A program made the translations under genes and the position numbers. The notes below the pieces were generated by a model. The model worked only from the letters and a program-made list of their open reading frames with translations, ran no database searches and was not told where the DNA came from. From the NCBI GenBank assembly GCA_002394205.1, contig DGTC01000025.1, forward strand, positions 1 to 64,000: a stretch of DNA of 64,000 nt. The letters are read 5' to 3'. The DNA comes from Lachnospira sp. UBA4346 (GTDB taxonomy: Bacteria; Bacillota; Clostridia; Lachnospirales; Lachnospiraceae). Of this stretch, positions 25,313-34,027 are shown one piece after another (the first letter of the stretch is position 1; the number at the start of each line of letters is the position of its first letter).

Positions 25313-28300
25313 TTAATTTTCAACGTTTTTCTTACGCATAAGCACACACACACATCCTGAAAGAATCATCGCAATTCCCCAATAGAACGGGTGTCTTGCA
25401 TCTCCCGTATTTGGCTGCTCCTGTGCATATTTCTGTTCCAAACCGGATTGCTGTATCATATCCTGACTTGCTGATTGCGACTGCTGTGTTATCTGCTTTT
25501 GTGTAGTTGTATCTGTATGTAAATATCTTGTTGCCTTCGGCTGAATGATTTCTGCCCCTATCTGTTCTGTCTGATTAGAAGCGGACGCTTCTGTTTCTAA
25601 CGGCTGTGTTTTGCTTGGCTTTGTCGCTTCTGTTTCTGACGGCTTCGTTTTACTCGGCTTTGTCGCTTCTGTTTCTGACGGCTGTGTTTTACTTGGCTTT
25701 GTCGTTTCCGTTTCTGACGGCTGTGTTTTACTCGGCTTTGTCGCTTCTGTTTCTGACGGCTGTGTTTTGCTTGGCTTTGTCGCTTCTGTTTCTGACGGCT
25801 GTGTTTTACTTGGCTTTGTCGCTTCTGTTTCTAACGACTGCGTTTTACTTGGCTTTGTCGCTTCTGTTTCTAACGGCTGTGTTTTGCTTGGCTTTGTCTC
25901 CTCTACGCCCGTCTGATTTTTCTTTTCTTTTACAGTAAGTGACGTATCTGCCGAACCATCAACATAAACAAACTTTACCGTATGCTTTGATAAATCTAAT
26001 GTATCAAGATAATCCGGAGTAAAGATTACAATTGTACTCCCAATTCTTGTCCGATAATTCTCCTCTGCTACCTTTATCCCATCAATTTCAACCCCAACAA
26101 ACTTTGATAACGCACCGTCACACTGAATTCGATATGTTTTTTTCGACTCTTTCTGATAATTTCCATTCACACCATCTATAATTCGATAATTTGGTGTTGT
26201 TGTCTCCGGTTCTTCTGCCTTGCTTGTTGTCTCCGGCTCTGTTATCAGTTCTTTATATAAAGCTATTAAATGAAGTTCCTGCTCCGGCATATTGAATTCA
26301 AGTCGTTCTATGTTCGGATTATCCAATGTAAAATCTCCTACAACCTGCCATCTGTCAAATTGTTTTCCTTTCGGAGCTTCCTGTGCCTCTACCACAACAA
26401 CTTGATTGGCAATATAGCTGCCTGTACCGGTTCCATGTTCAACTGTAAGCGAATACGTCTTAGGCAAAACTGTAACCGTTGCAACCATCTGTGTATCTTC
26501 AATCGTATCATTTATCAAAACACGATATGTTGTTGTATCATTTGGTGTTACATAAACCTTTTTTTCATCTGAAAATGAATGACTGTCTTCATTTTTGTAC
26601 CACTGATATGTATACTGTCCGCTTCCTCCTACCGGCATCGCTTCCAATTCAACGGAGTCACCTGCAGTAATTGTTGCCTGCTCCGGCGAAATATTTACTG
26701 AAAATGCCCCATGAACCAATGCATACAGATTAATTTCTGCCGTAGTCTGATACTCCGTAGAAATAACCAACTTCTCCTGATAATTTCCTGCCGACAGATT
26801 CTTCTTCAATCCAACCTCAAACTGTGCTGTCTTTCCCGGTGCTAATTCATCTGTTGGAAGTCCTTCTACTGTAAAATACAATAATGTATCTGTGTGCAAA
26901 TGTACCGGGCTGTTTCCTGTATTTGTCACTGTAAACAACTGATTCTCACTTGTCGGATTGTATACGTATCCTTCATTGTGTTCTGCAAATGTATATGCAT
27001 CCTGATTTACTGAAATTGTATATGTCAAATCTTCCCATATTGCATAAATTGTCGTATCCTGCTCTATAAAAATAGCTTCATTGGGTTTCTTATAATCTGT
27101 ATTCTCTGTTGTATTCACTGCCCAACCAAGAAATCTTTTTCCCTGTGGTGCAGCAAATAAATTCTCCGGCAGAATAAATGATTCACCCTGTATACATTTA
27201 TATGCACCGACAACTCCGCTTCCTCCGTTTGACTCAAATGAAACATTATATTCTTTCATCTGAACTGCCTGTGATGCAGATGTAATTCGTTCATCTTCAT
27301 CTGTATATTCTAACCATACTTTACAATTTACAAAGGAATCCAGTACCTCTCCCTGAATTGTCACCGTATCTGCCGCAATCTTCATGCCGCTGTGAACTTC
27401 CTTTGCATATGCGCCTTCTGTATTCTGTACGACCAGATATACCTTTTCTCCATTATCACGAACATTCTGTATTGAAACATTCTTTCCTTTATTTTCTATG
27501 GCAAAGGAACCAACCGCCTCATCTAAGAAACGTAAGGTAAATGCATTTTCATGTCCATAAACATTCGTCGATACTTCACCATCTGCCTCTGCTGCACGTG
27601 CAGATGATGCAAATGCAACATTCCTAAGATTCATATTAAACGCTGCCTGAACACATCCATAATTTGAATTCCAATAATCTGCTTCTGCAATATCTTTGTT
27701 AAATATCTGCTCATTAACATAAAGTGCTAATTCTTCATAGCCAAACTCTGTATCTGAAGCCGGTGTACGAAGCCATGTCGGATAAATCGTTCCTTTTCCA
27801 CAATACGAACTATCCACCCGAAGACCTGTTTGTAATGCATCCGCCTGATTACTTCCAACCGTATAATATGTCTCACCTTCTATTCCATACGGAATATATA
27901 ACGTATCTGTTAATGCATATACAGACTGATTGAGTTCATCTTTTGTATAATATGTTGTCTGATTCATCGCCGCACGTTCCTTATTAGAAAAATGCGTCTT
28001 ATATAAACTATTTTCTGCACCGTCACGAAGATATTCCTGATATAGAATACTTGCTCCAAAATGATTTGGTAACACCTCTAATGGTGCATTACTATATTTA
28101 CCATATTCTTCCCCAAGATATGGCTGTTTTTCAATTGCATAAGAATATTCCGGATCTGATGCCAAGGGACTTCTTGCAATCAATACAACATTTTCATCCC
28201 CAATTGCTGTATCCTGCCCTACAATCATCCACTCCTGATTGTCATCTAACCATTCATTCATTCCAAATATAATTACCTTTTCAGGCTTATCTGCTGTACG

Positions 28301-28480
28301 ATTCTGTGTATCAAAAGCTGTCATTAACTCTTGTTTTGATGCAAACTGCTCTACCGACGGTGCAACATTTTCTGCCGCATAAATATTTGTTATTCGAGCC
28401 GGTATCTGAGGTATCAATCCAAAAGCCAGTGTTGTTGTCATAAAAGTTGCAATTGCGCGTTTTAACACATTCTTTTTCAT
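25313..28480 (-). CDS. cell-wall-anchored repeat surface protein (1055 aa)
   Basis: Signal peptide (MKKNVLKRAIATFMTTTLAFG...IYA). Residues about 45-330 form a DUF6273-like domain (EWMIVGQD, GTIYPTWLRTP). An InlB-type repeat (FESNGGSGVVGAYK) follows, then an ASH/choice-of-anchor-like beta domain (TNTGNSPVHLHTD), an Ig/PKD-like domain (GGSGQYTYQWYKNE), an X2-like domain (YRIQCDGALSKFVGVEIDG), and eight 13-residue TKPSKTQPSETEA repeats. A sorting signal QPNTGD plus helix and RKK tail ends it. It is a paralogue of the protein at 28764, with an identical promoter. Probable adhesin or substrate-binding surface protein covalently attached by a sortase not in this window. Confidence 0.85.
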   Translation of the reverse strand: MKKNVLKRAIATFMTTTLAFGLIPQIPARITNIYAAENVAPSVEQFASKQELMTAFDTQNRTADKPEKVIIFGMNEWLDDNQEWMIVGQDTAIGDENVVLIARSPLASDPEYSYAIEKQPYLGEEYGKYSNAPLEVLPNHFGASILYQEYLRDGAENSLYKTHFSNKERAAMNQTTYYTKDELNQSVYALTDTLYIPYGIEGETYYTVGSNQADALQTGLRVDSSYCGKGTIYPTWLRTPASDTEFGYEELALYVNEQIFNKDIAEADYWNSNYGCVQAAFNMNLRNVAFASSARAAEADGEVSTNVYGHENAFTLRFLDEAVGSFAIENKGKNVSIQNVRDNGEKVYLVVQNTEGAYAKEVHSGMKIAADTVTIQGEVLDSFVNCKVWLEYTDEDERITSASQAVQMKEYNVSFESNGGSGVVGAYKCIQGESFILPENLFAAPQGKRFLGWAVNTTENTDYKKPNEAIFIEQDTTIYAIWEDLTYTISVNQDAYTFAEHNEGYVYNPTSENQLFTVTNTGNSPVHLHTDTLLYFTVEGLPTDELAPGKTAQFEVGLKKNLSAGNYQEKLVISTEYQTTAEINLYALVHGAFSVNISPEQATITAGDSVELEAMPVGGSGQYTYQWYKNEDSHSFSDEKKVYVTPNDTTTYRVLINDTIEDTQMVATVTVLPKTYSLTVEHGTGTGSYIANQVVVVEAQEAPKGKQFDRWQVVGDFTLDNPNIERLEFNMPEQELHLIALYKELITEPETTSKAEEPETTTPNYRIIDGVNGNYQKESKKTYRIQCDGALSKFVGVEIDGIKVAEENYRTRIGSTIVIFTPDYLDTLDLSKHTVKFVYVDGSADTSLTVKEKKNQTGVEETKPSKTQPLETEATKPSKTQSLETEATKPSKTQPSETEATKPSKTQPSETEATKPSKTQPSETETTKPSKTQPSETEATKPSKTKPSETEATKPSKTQPLETEASASNQTEQIGAEIIQPKATRYLHTDTTTQKQITQQSQSASQDMIQQSGLEQKYAQEQPNTGDARHPFYWGIAMILSGCVCVLMRKKNVEN
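25587..25898 (-). repeat. 39-bp coding tandem repeat, eight units
   Basis: Eight exact-length 39-bp units encode a 13-residue Thr/Lys/Pro/Ser/Glu repeat near the C-terminus of the 1055-aa surface protein, a wall-spanning stalk. Units differ by a few bases. Confidence 0.92.
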
Positions 28481-28510
28481 ATGTTTCTCCCACAGTACAA
28501 TTTTTAAAAA

Positions 28511-28542
28511 ACGGACATAGAATTTATAAAAACTATGCCCGT
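28511..28542 (-). terminator. leader hairpin with U-run in front of the 1055-aa surface-protein gene
   Basis: A 10-bp stem with one mismatch (28511-28520 with 28533-28542) is followed on the minus strand by six T. It lies between the promoter (-10 at 28561-28566) and the start codon (28480), so it would terminate nascent transcripts unless relieved. Candidate attenuator. Confidence 0.6.
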
Positions 28543-28560
28543 CTAAATCGTTACCGTAAC

Positions 28561-28589
28561 AGTATAATCATTTTTATAATGAATTTCAA
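28561..28589 (-). promoter_or_regulatory. promoter of the 1055-aa surface-protein gene
   Basis: TTGAAA (28584-28589), 17-bp spacer, TATACT (28561-28566), on the minus strand. A GTTAC-C-GTAAC palindrome (28550-28560) sits at the expected start site. Boxes and spacing are identical to those of the paralogue at 33812-33840. Confidence 0.75.
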
Positions 28590-28698
28590 TTCGAAATTTG
28601 CTGTATTTATGTGCTTTTTTTAATACAATTTATAACATTACAATTCTGATAATATATAGTGATAATTCGTCATTTTTTTAACATTGTAGCATGTAAAA

Positions 28699-28739
28699 AA
28701 GCTGATTTCGAAAATTCAATTTATTTTCGAAATCAGCTT
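28699..28739 (-). terminator. terminator of the 1658-aa surface-protein gene
   Basis: A perfect 16-bp stem (28699-28714 with 28724-28739), loop of 9, is followed by a T run on the minus strand. Confidence 0.92.
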
Positions 28740-28763
28740 CATCATTTAATGATTCATACTGTT

Positions 28764-31700
28764 TTATTTATTCGTTTTTTTTATTTTAAATAATACAGAA
28801 ATCATGCCGAATGATAATAACATACTAAACAGCCAGACGACTGCTCTTGATGAATCCCCTGTATGAGGTTCTTCTATTTTTTCTTCTCTGGTTGTATCAG
28901 ATTGTGTTTCTGTTGTTGTAACACTTGTATTTTCCTTTGTTGTCACTTCTGTCGGTTTTGCACTTGTGCTTTCCTTTGTTACTGCTTCTGTCGCTTTTGC
29001 ACTTGTGCTTTCCTTTGTTACTGCTTCTGTCGGTTTTGCATTTGTGCTTTCCTTCGTTACTGCTTCTGTCGGTTTTGCACTTGTGCTTTCCTTCGTTGTC
29101 ACTTCTGTCGCTTTTGCACTTGTACTTTCCTTCGTTGGCCCAACAACCGGTTTTGATTCTGTTGGCTGTTCTGCTTTCTTTGAAATTGTTACAAAAGTTT
29201 CCACATCACCATCTGTATACACCAACTTCACGGAATGTTTTCCGGTTGACAACTGATTCATATAATCTTGTGTAAATGTAATAATGGTACTTCCGGATAC
29301 CACTGTATAATTTGATGAATCTACTGTGACATCATCCATCTGCACTTCAATAAATTTGTCAATACTTCCATCACACTTTACTGTATAATCCTGCATTTCA
29401 GTAACATTATATACTCCATTTTCTCCCTGAATAATATGATATTCTTCTGTTACAGGTTCTGTTGTTGGCTCTGTTTTCGGTTCCGTTACTGGTTTCGTTG
29501 TTGGCTCCGTTACCGGCTCCGTTTCTGGTTCCGTTGTTGGCTCTGTTTCCGGTTCTGTTGTCGGTTCCTGTGTTGGCTTCGTTATCGGTTCCGTTGTCGG
29601 CTCCTGTGTCGGTGCTTCTGTCGTTTTTTCTTTTACTACAAATCCAACCAATATCTTAACTGCTGTATTCTTCTGCGTTGCTACTGTCAACTCTTCCTGA
29701 TATGTTCCGGCCTTCAATCCGGTATTTGGATAAATCGTAACAACTGCTGCCTGTCCTGCCGAAAGTGTTCCATTTTCCAGACCTTCTGCCGTAAAATCTT
29801 TTAATGTATTATTCGTTAATTCTACTGCACTATTTCCGGTATTTGTAATGGTAACTGTCTTCTTCAAATCTGCTCCAATTACATACCCTTCTTCTTTGTC
29901 ATCAAACTTCACTGTGCTTTCTGTCGCTTGAATCGTATAGGTTGGAATCAGTTCCCAGATTGCATATAATGTTGTGTTTTCTGTAAATGTACACGTACTT
30001 GCTGCATTTACAAAAGTCTCACTATCTGCACTGCCAACTGCCCACTTTAAGAAGCGATATCCTTCCGGTGCTGTAAATGTATTCTCTGCAACCGTAAATG
30101 GTGTTTCCTCAATCGCAATGGCCGATTCCATACTTTCTGTACCGCCATTCGCATTGTATGTAATCTCAAATTTCTTTGGATTGACTGTAATTGTTGCAGT
30201 AGATGAAACACTTTCAATCGTATCAAATACAACGACCTTATACGTTGTTGTTGCTGATGGATTAACTATAACTTCTCTTTCTGCTGAGAAACTTGTATTT
30301 TCATCATTCTGATACCATGCATATGTATAATGTTCACTGCCACCTGTTACAATTGCCTGTAACACCTGTGAATCTCCATTTGTAATCGTTGCTTCTGCCG
30401 GTGTGACAGCCGCCTGTAATGCACCATTTACAACAAGTGTTACTGGAATTTCTGCACTTGTATTATGTTGTGTTGTAACAACAATTGTTTCATTATAAGT
30501 TCCTGCTGTTAATCCACGCTTTGGCTGAATTGTAAATGTTGCAGATTCTCCTGCATCAATTGTTTCTTTATCAAAGACACTCACTTCATAGCTAACTGCA
30601 TTTGTCTTGTTTAACCGAACCGGTGAATTACCTGTATTTGTAATTGTTACTGTACGCACATCTGCTGTCTGATGAACTGTATAACCTTCATTTCTATTTG
30701 CATACGTAATATCTGTTACTGAACTTTCAATCGTATAGGTTGGAATCAGTTCCCAGACTGCATATAATGTTGTGTTCTGTGTAAATGTATACGTACTTGC
30801 TGCGTTTACAAAAGTCGCACTATCTGCACTGCCAACTGCCCACTTTAAGAAGCGATATCCTTCCGGTGCTGTAAATGTATTCTCTGCAACCGTAAATGGT
30901 GTTTCCTCAATTGCAACGGCTGATTCCATACTTCCTGTACCGCCATTCGCATCATATGAAACAGTATATCTTCTTGGATTGACTGTAATCGTTGCAGTTG
31001 TCTGCTTCTGTTCAATCGTATCATTGACAACAACACGATATGTAGTTGTAATATCCGGTGTTACTGTAATTTCATGTTCTGTTGATACAGCATCAGTTTC
31101 TTCCCCTGCATACCACTGGTATGTATATGTACCACTACCGCCTGTTGCATTTGCTGTAATTGTTGTACTGTCTCCATGTGTTATCGTCTCTGCTGTAGCT
31201 GTAAATCCAACAGCAAATGGAGCATTGACATGGAATTTGAATGTAACCTGTGCCTGTGTATCATGATCTGTACTGACAACAATCGCCTCATTATAATTTC
31301 CCGCTGTAAGACCTGCCTTTGGTGTCACAGTAAATGTCGTGCTTTCCCCAGATAACAATTCTGTCTTTACAAATGCACTGACATTGTAATCCGGTGCATC
31401 TGTCTTACTTAACTGAACTGTTGAATTACCTGTATTCGTAATTGTAACAGTCTTTGCTGCAATTTCATCTGCATAATTTTCATTTCTGTTATCAAATGCT
31501 ACTTCTGTCGCATCGCTTTCAATTGTATAGGTCGGAATCAATTCCCATACTGCATAAATATCCGTATCTCCTGTAAAGACATAAGATTCTCCTGCCTGCT
31601 TGCGTACTGTCGCATCTGCACTGCCGATTGCCCATTCAAGGAAACGGTAACCTTCCGGTGCCGTAAATGTGTTATCCGGCAATACAAATGGTATATCTTC

Positions 31701-33740
31701 CACTGCAACAGCTGTCTCCATAGAACCTGTCGCACCATTGGAACGGTAAGCAATCTGATACTTTCTTGGATTGACTGTAATCGTTGCTGTCATCTGTGTA
31801 TTTTCAATTGTATCATTGACAACCACCTGATACGTTGTTGTAACATCCGGTGTTACTGTAAGTGTATTCTCTGTAGACAGCACTGTCGTCTTTCCGGATT
31901 CTTTCCACTGATATGTATAATTGCCGCTTCCGCCAACCGGTACAGCAGTCAGTGTCTGACTATCACCATGTGTAATCGTTGCGGCATCCGGTGTGATTCC
32001 AACGGAAAATGCACCATTTACATGAAAAGCTGCATCAATAACCGTCTGTGTATTATGATTTGTCTGAACCGTTACACGTTCATTATAATTACCGGCTGCA
32101 AGACCCGTCTTTGGCTGAATGGTAAATGTTGCTGTTTCACCTGCCTGAAGTGTATTTGCTGAAAATGCACTTACCTGATAATCTGGCGCATCCACCTTAC
32201 TTAATGTAACCGTATCATTCCCTGTATTGGTAATTGTAATTGTCTTTGCAGCAAGTGCTGTGTCTAATGCATATCCTTCATTTCGATCTGGATAACTTAC
32301 TTCGCTGTCTGATGCTGCGATTGTATATGTCAACGTTTCCCATGTCGCATATACTTGTGTATCTGCTGTAAATGTATAGTTCTCACCAGGCTTTCTTGTT
32401 ACAGAGCTATTCGCACTGCCGATTGCCCATGTCAAGAAACGCTTTCCGGCAGGTGCCGTAAATCCACATTCTGGAAGTGTATAAGTCTTTCCAGCTACTG
32501 CTGTAAATAAAGCCATCGAGCCACTGCCGCCATTTGCACGGTATGTAATCTCATATCCTGTTACAGATACTGCCGGTGTTGCCTCTGTGATACGCTGCGT
32601 ATCATCTGTACATTCTAACCATACCTTACAATTTGCAAGCGAAGTCAATGTCTTGCCTCCAATTGTAATATCACCTGCTGCTACACGTACATCTGAAGAT
32701 ACTTCCTTTGCATACGCACCATCTTTATTCTGAACCATCAGATATACCTGCTTGCCATTGCCATTTACTGAAGAAACATTTACACTGCCTGCATCTTCTG
32801 CAATTACAACGGTGCCGAGTGTTTCATTTGTATGTCTTAATGTAAATGGATTCTCCTCCGAACCTGTCTTTGTTGCAACACTGCCCTCTGCCGCAGCCGG
32901 CTGTGCACTTGATGCAAATGCAATGTTGGTAAGATTTAGGTCGAAAGCTGGTTGGATTGTCGCAGTTCCATCAGGAAGCATTGAATCTACCATTCTTCTA
33001 TTCCAAACATACATTATCTCGTCATTTGTTTTATCTGTTCTAAGCCATACACTCTCATTTGCACAGAATATAACATCAATATTTAATGTGCCATTCGCTG
33101 ATTCAGACGTGCTTGTTCCCACTGTAACATAATCTGCATCCATCACACCTGCTGGCAAATATAATTTATCTTCAACAGTATAATTATTCGAATTAAAATT
33201 ATCTCTTATACTTAATTGTGATGAATTCATCATTAATTGTTCCTTATCACTAAAGCGATTCATCAGACTATTCGTCCCATTTTCTTTTAAATATTTCAAA
33301 CGTAAATCGCTTCCTCCATAATGATTAGTTCTTACACTTGTAGGATTTGAATCATATATACATCCCCAGGCATCTGAATATGTTTTTTTAATTACCATAC
33401 CTGAAGACGCAACTGAAATATTTCCCCCCATACTAGAATCTGCAAATAATACTACATTGTCCCCTTGCACAGGATCCTTTCCGACAATATACCATGCCTG
33501 CTTACCTGTTCTCGCTTCATCTGCACCAAAGTATACTTTCTTTGCTGGCTGCGATGTATCATCATCTGTATCAAATGATGTCATCAACTCCTGCGTCGTT
33601 GAAAACTGATCTGTGTCCGGAGCCTTACTTGTCGCAGCTTGTACCTGCTGTAAGTTTCCCGAAATCTTTGGCATAATTCCGAGCACCATTGCAACTGATA
33701 GAAACGCTGCAATCCTCCGCCTCCATGCTTTCTTATTCAT
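28764..33740 (-). CDS. cell-wall-anchored multi-domain repeat surface protein (1658 aa)
   Basis: Signal peptide (RRRIAAFLSVAMVLGIMPK...QAA). DUF6273-like N-domain (KQAWYIVGKDP, ESVWLRTDKTNDE). Then about four rounds of the series InlB-type repeat, ASH-like beta domain (TNTGNSxVxLxK) and Ig/PKD-like domain (GGSGxYTYQW). A TEP-rich linker, an X2-like domain (YTVKCDGSIDKFIEVQMDD), five 13-residue KESTSAKPTEAVT repeats and a sorting signal EPHTGD with helix and KKTNK tail complete it. Same architecture as the protein at 25313 with more modules. A 225-bp segment is duplicated almost unchanged (29931-30155 and 30729-30953). Likely exported and sortase-attached. Confidence 0.87.
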   Translation of the reverse strand: MNKKAWRRRIAAFLSVAMVLGIMPKISGNLQQVQAATSKAPDTDQFSTTQELMTSFDTDDDTSQPAKKVYFGADEARTGKQAWYIVGKDPVQGDNVVLFADSSMGGNISVASSGMVIKKTYSDAWGCIYDSNPTSVRTNHYGGSDLRLKYLKENGTNSLMNRFSDKEQLMMNSSQLSIRDNFNSNNYTVEDKLYLPAGVMDADYVTVGTSTSESANGTLNIDVIFCANESVWLRTDKTNDEIMYVWNRRMVDSMLPDGTATIQPAFDLNLTNIAFASSAQPAAAEGSVATKTGSEENPFTLRHTNETLGTVVIAEDAGSVNVSSVNGNGKQVYLMVQNKDGAYAKEVSSDVRVAAGDITIGGKTLTSLANCKVWLECTDDTQRITEATPAVSVTGYEITYRANGGSGSMALFTAVAGKTYTLPECGFTAPAGKRFLTWAIGSANSSVTRKPGENYTFTADTQVYATWETLTYTIAASDSEVSYPDRNEGYALDTALAAKTITITNTGNDTVTLSKVDAPDYQVSAFSANTLQAGETATFTIQPKTGLAAGNYNERVTVQTNHNTQTVIDAAFHVNGAFSVGITPDAATITHGDSQTLTAVPVGGSGNYTYQWKESGKTTVLSTENTLTVTPDVTTTYQVVVNDTIENTQMTATITVNPRKYQIAYRSNGATGSMETAVAVEDIPFVLPDNTFTAPEGYRFLEWAIGSADATVRKQAGESYVFTGDTDIYAVWELIPTYTIESDATEVAFDNRNENYADEIAAKTVTITNTGNSTVQLSKTDAPDYNVSAFVKTELLSGESTTFTVTPKAGLTAGNYNEAIVVSTDHDTQAQVTFKFHVNAPFAVGFTATAETITHGDSTTITANATGGSGTYTYQWYAGEETDAVSTEHEITVTPDITTTYRVVVNDTIEQKQTTATITVNPRRYTVSYDANGGTGSMESAVAIEETPFTVAENTFTAPEGYRFLKWAVGSADSATFVNAASTYTFTQNTTLYAVWELIPTYTIESSVTDITYANRNEGYTVHQTADVRTVTITNTGNSPVRLNKTNAVSYEVSVFDKETIDAGESATFTIQPKRGLTAGTYNETIVVTTQHNTSAEIPVTLVVNGALQAAVTPAEATITNGDSQVLQAIVTGGSEHYTYAWYQNDENTSFSAEREVIVNPSATTTYKVVVFDTIESVSSTATITVNPKKFEITYNANGGTESMESAIAIEETPFTVAENTFTAPEGYRFLKWAVGSADSETFVNAASTCTFTENTTLYAIWELIPTYTIQATESTVKFDDKEEGYVIGADLKKTVTITNTGNSAVELTNNTLKDFTAEGLENGTLSAGQAAVVTIYPNTGLKAGTYQEELTVATQKNTAVKILVGFVVKEKTTEAPTQEPTTEPITKPTQEPTTEPETEPTTEPETEPVTEPTTKPVTEPKTEPTTEPVTEEYHIIQGENGVYNVTEMQDYTVKCDGSIDKFIEVQMDDVTVDSSNYTVVSGSTIITFTQDYMNQLSTGKHSVKLVYTDGDVETFVTISKKAEQPTESKPVVGPTKESTSAKATEVTTKESTSAKPTEAVTKESTNAKPTEAVTKESTSAKATEAVTKESTSAKPTEVTTKENTSVTTTETQSDTTREEKIEEPHTGDSSRAVVWLFSMLLSFGMISVLFKIKKTNK
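28931..29125 (-). repeat. 39-bp coding tandem repeat, five units
   Basis: Five 39-bp units encode a 13-residue Lys/Glu/Ser/Thr/Pro stalk repeat. The period equals that in the paralogue at 25587, but the sequence is different. Confidence 0.9.
29931..30155 (-). repeat. intragenic direct duplication, copy 1
   Basis: 225 bp, over 90% identical by eye to 30729-30953, offset 798 bp (266 codons). It encodes the InlB-type repeat and the start of the next domain. Confidence 0.85.
30729..30953 (-). repeat. intragenic direct duplication, copy 2
   Basis: Partner of 29931-30155; same length, no indel. Confidence 0.85.
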
Positions 33741-33760
33741 ATTTCCTCTCCTTTTCTTCC

Positions 33761-33791
33761 GAATACAGTTCCTGATTCCCTCACTGTATTC
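33761..33791 (-). promoter_or_regulatory. leader hairpin of the 1658-aa surface-protein gene
   Basis: A perfect 9-bp stem, GAATACAGT (33761-33769) with ACTGTATTC (33783-33791), lies in the 5' leader between promoter and ribosome site. It lacks a T run, so it is not a terminator. Confidence 0.55.
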
Positions 33792-33811
33792 TGTTAAAGT
33801 GTTACTTTATT

Positions 33812-33840
33812 AGTATACTCTGATTTCATTTTATTTTCAA
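33812..33840 (-). promoter_or_regulatory. promoter of the 1658-aa surface-protein gene
   Basis: TTGAAA (33835-33840), 17-bp spacer, TATACT (33812-33817), on the minus strand. Confidence 0.75.
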
Positions 33841-33941
33841 TATATTGTGACATGAATTCTTATATTTTAAGAATTTACTTTGATAAATGCGTCCACTTCT
33901 ATATGAAAGGTGTACAGCTTTATAAAATATAAGTTCGTAAA

Positions 33942-33995
33942 ATAACAAAACAGCAATCCCTTCTATCTATTTTAGAATGGATTGCTGTCTGTTAT
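33942..33995 (-). terminator. terminator downstream of the chemoreceptor at 34028
   Basis: ACAGCAATCC (33950-33959) pairs with GGATTGCTGT (33979-33988). An outer ATAACA/TGTTAT pair extends it. Confidence 0.75.
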
Positions 33996-34027
33996 AAATC
34001 GTATTCTATTTTTCGCTACATTTGTAA

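Noticed and set aside
25587..25898. Regularly spaced direct repeats resembling a CRISPR array
   Set aside because: Units are contiguous without unique spacers, lie in frame in a surface-protein gene, and have no cas genes nearby.
25606..25938. Plus-strand ORFs opposite the 39-bp repeats, with hydrophobic periodic products
   Set aside because: They are antisense shadows of the 39-bp coding repeat; the periodicity comes from the Thr/Pro/Lys stalk of the real minus-strand gene. The same holds for ORFs at 28863-29275 and 29436-29804.
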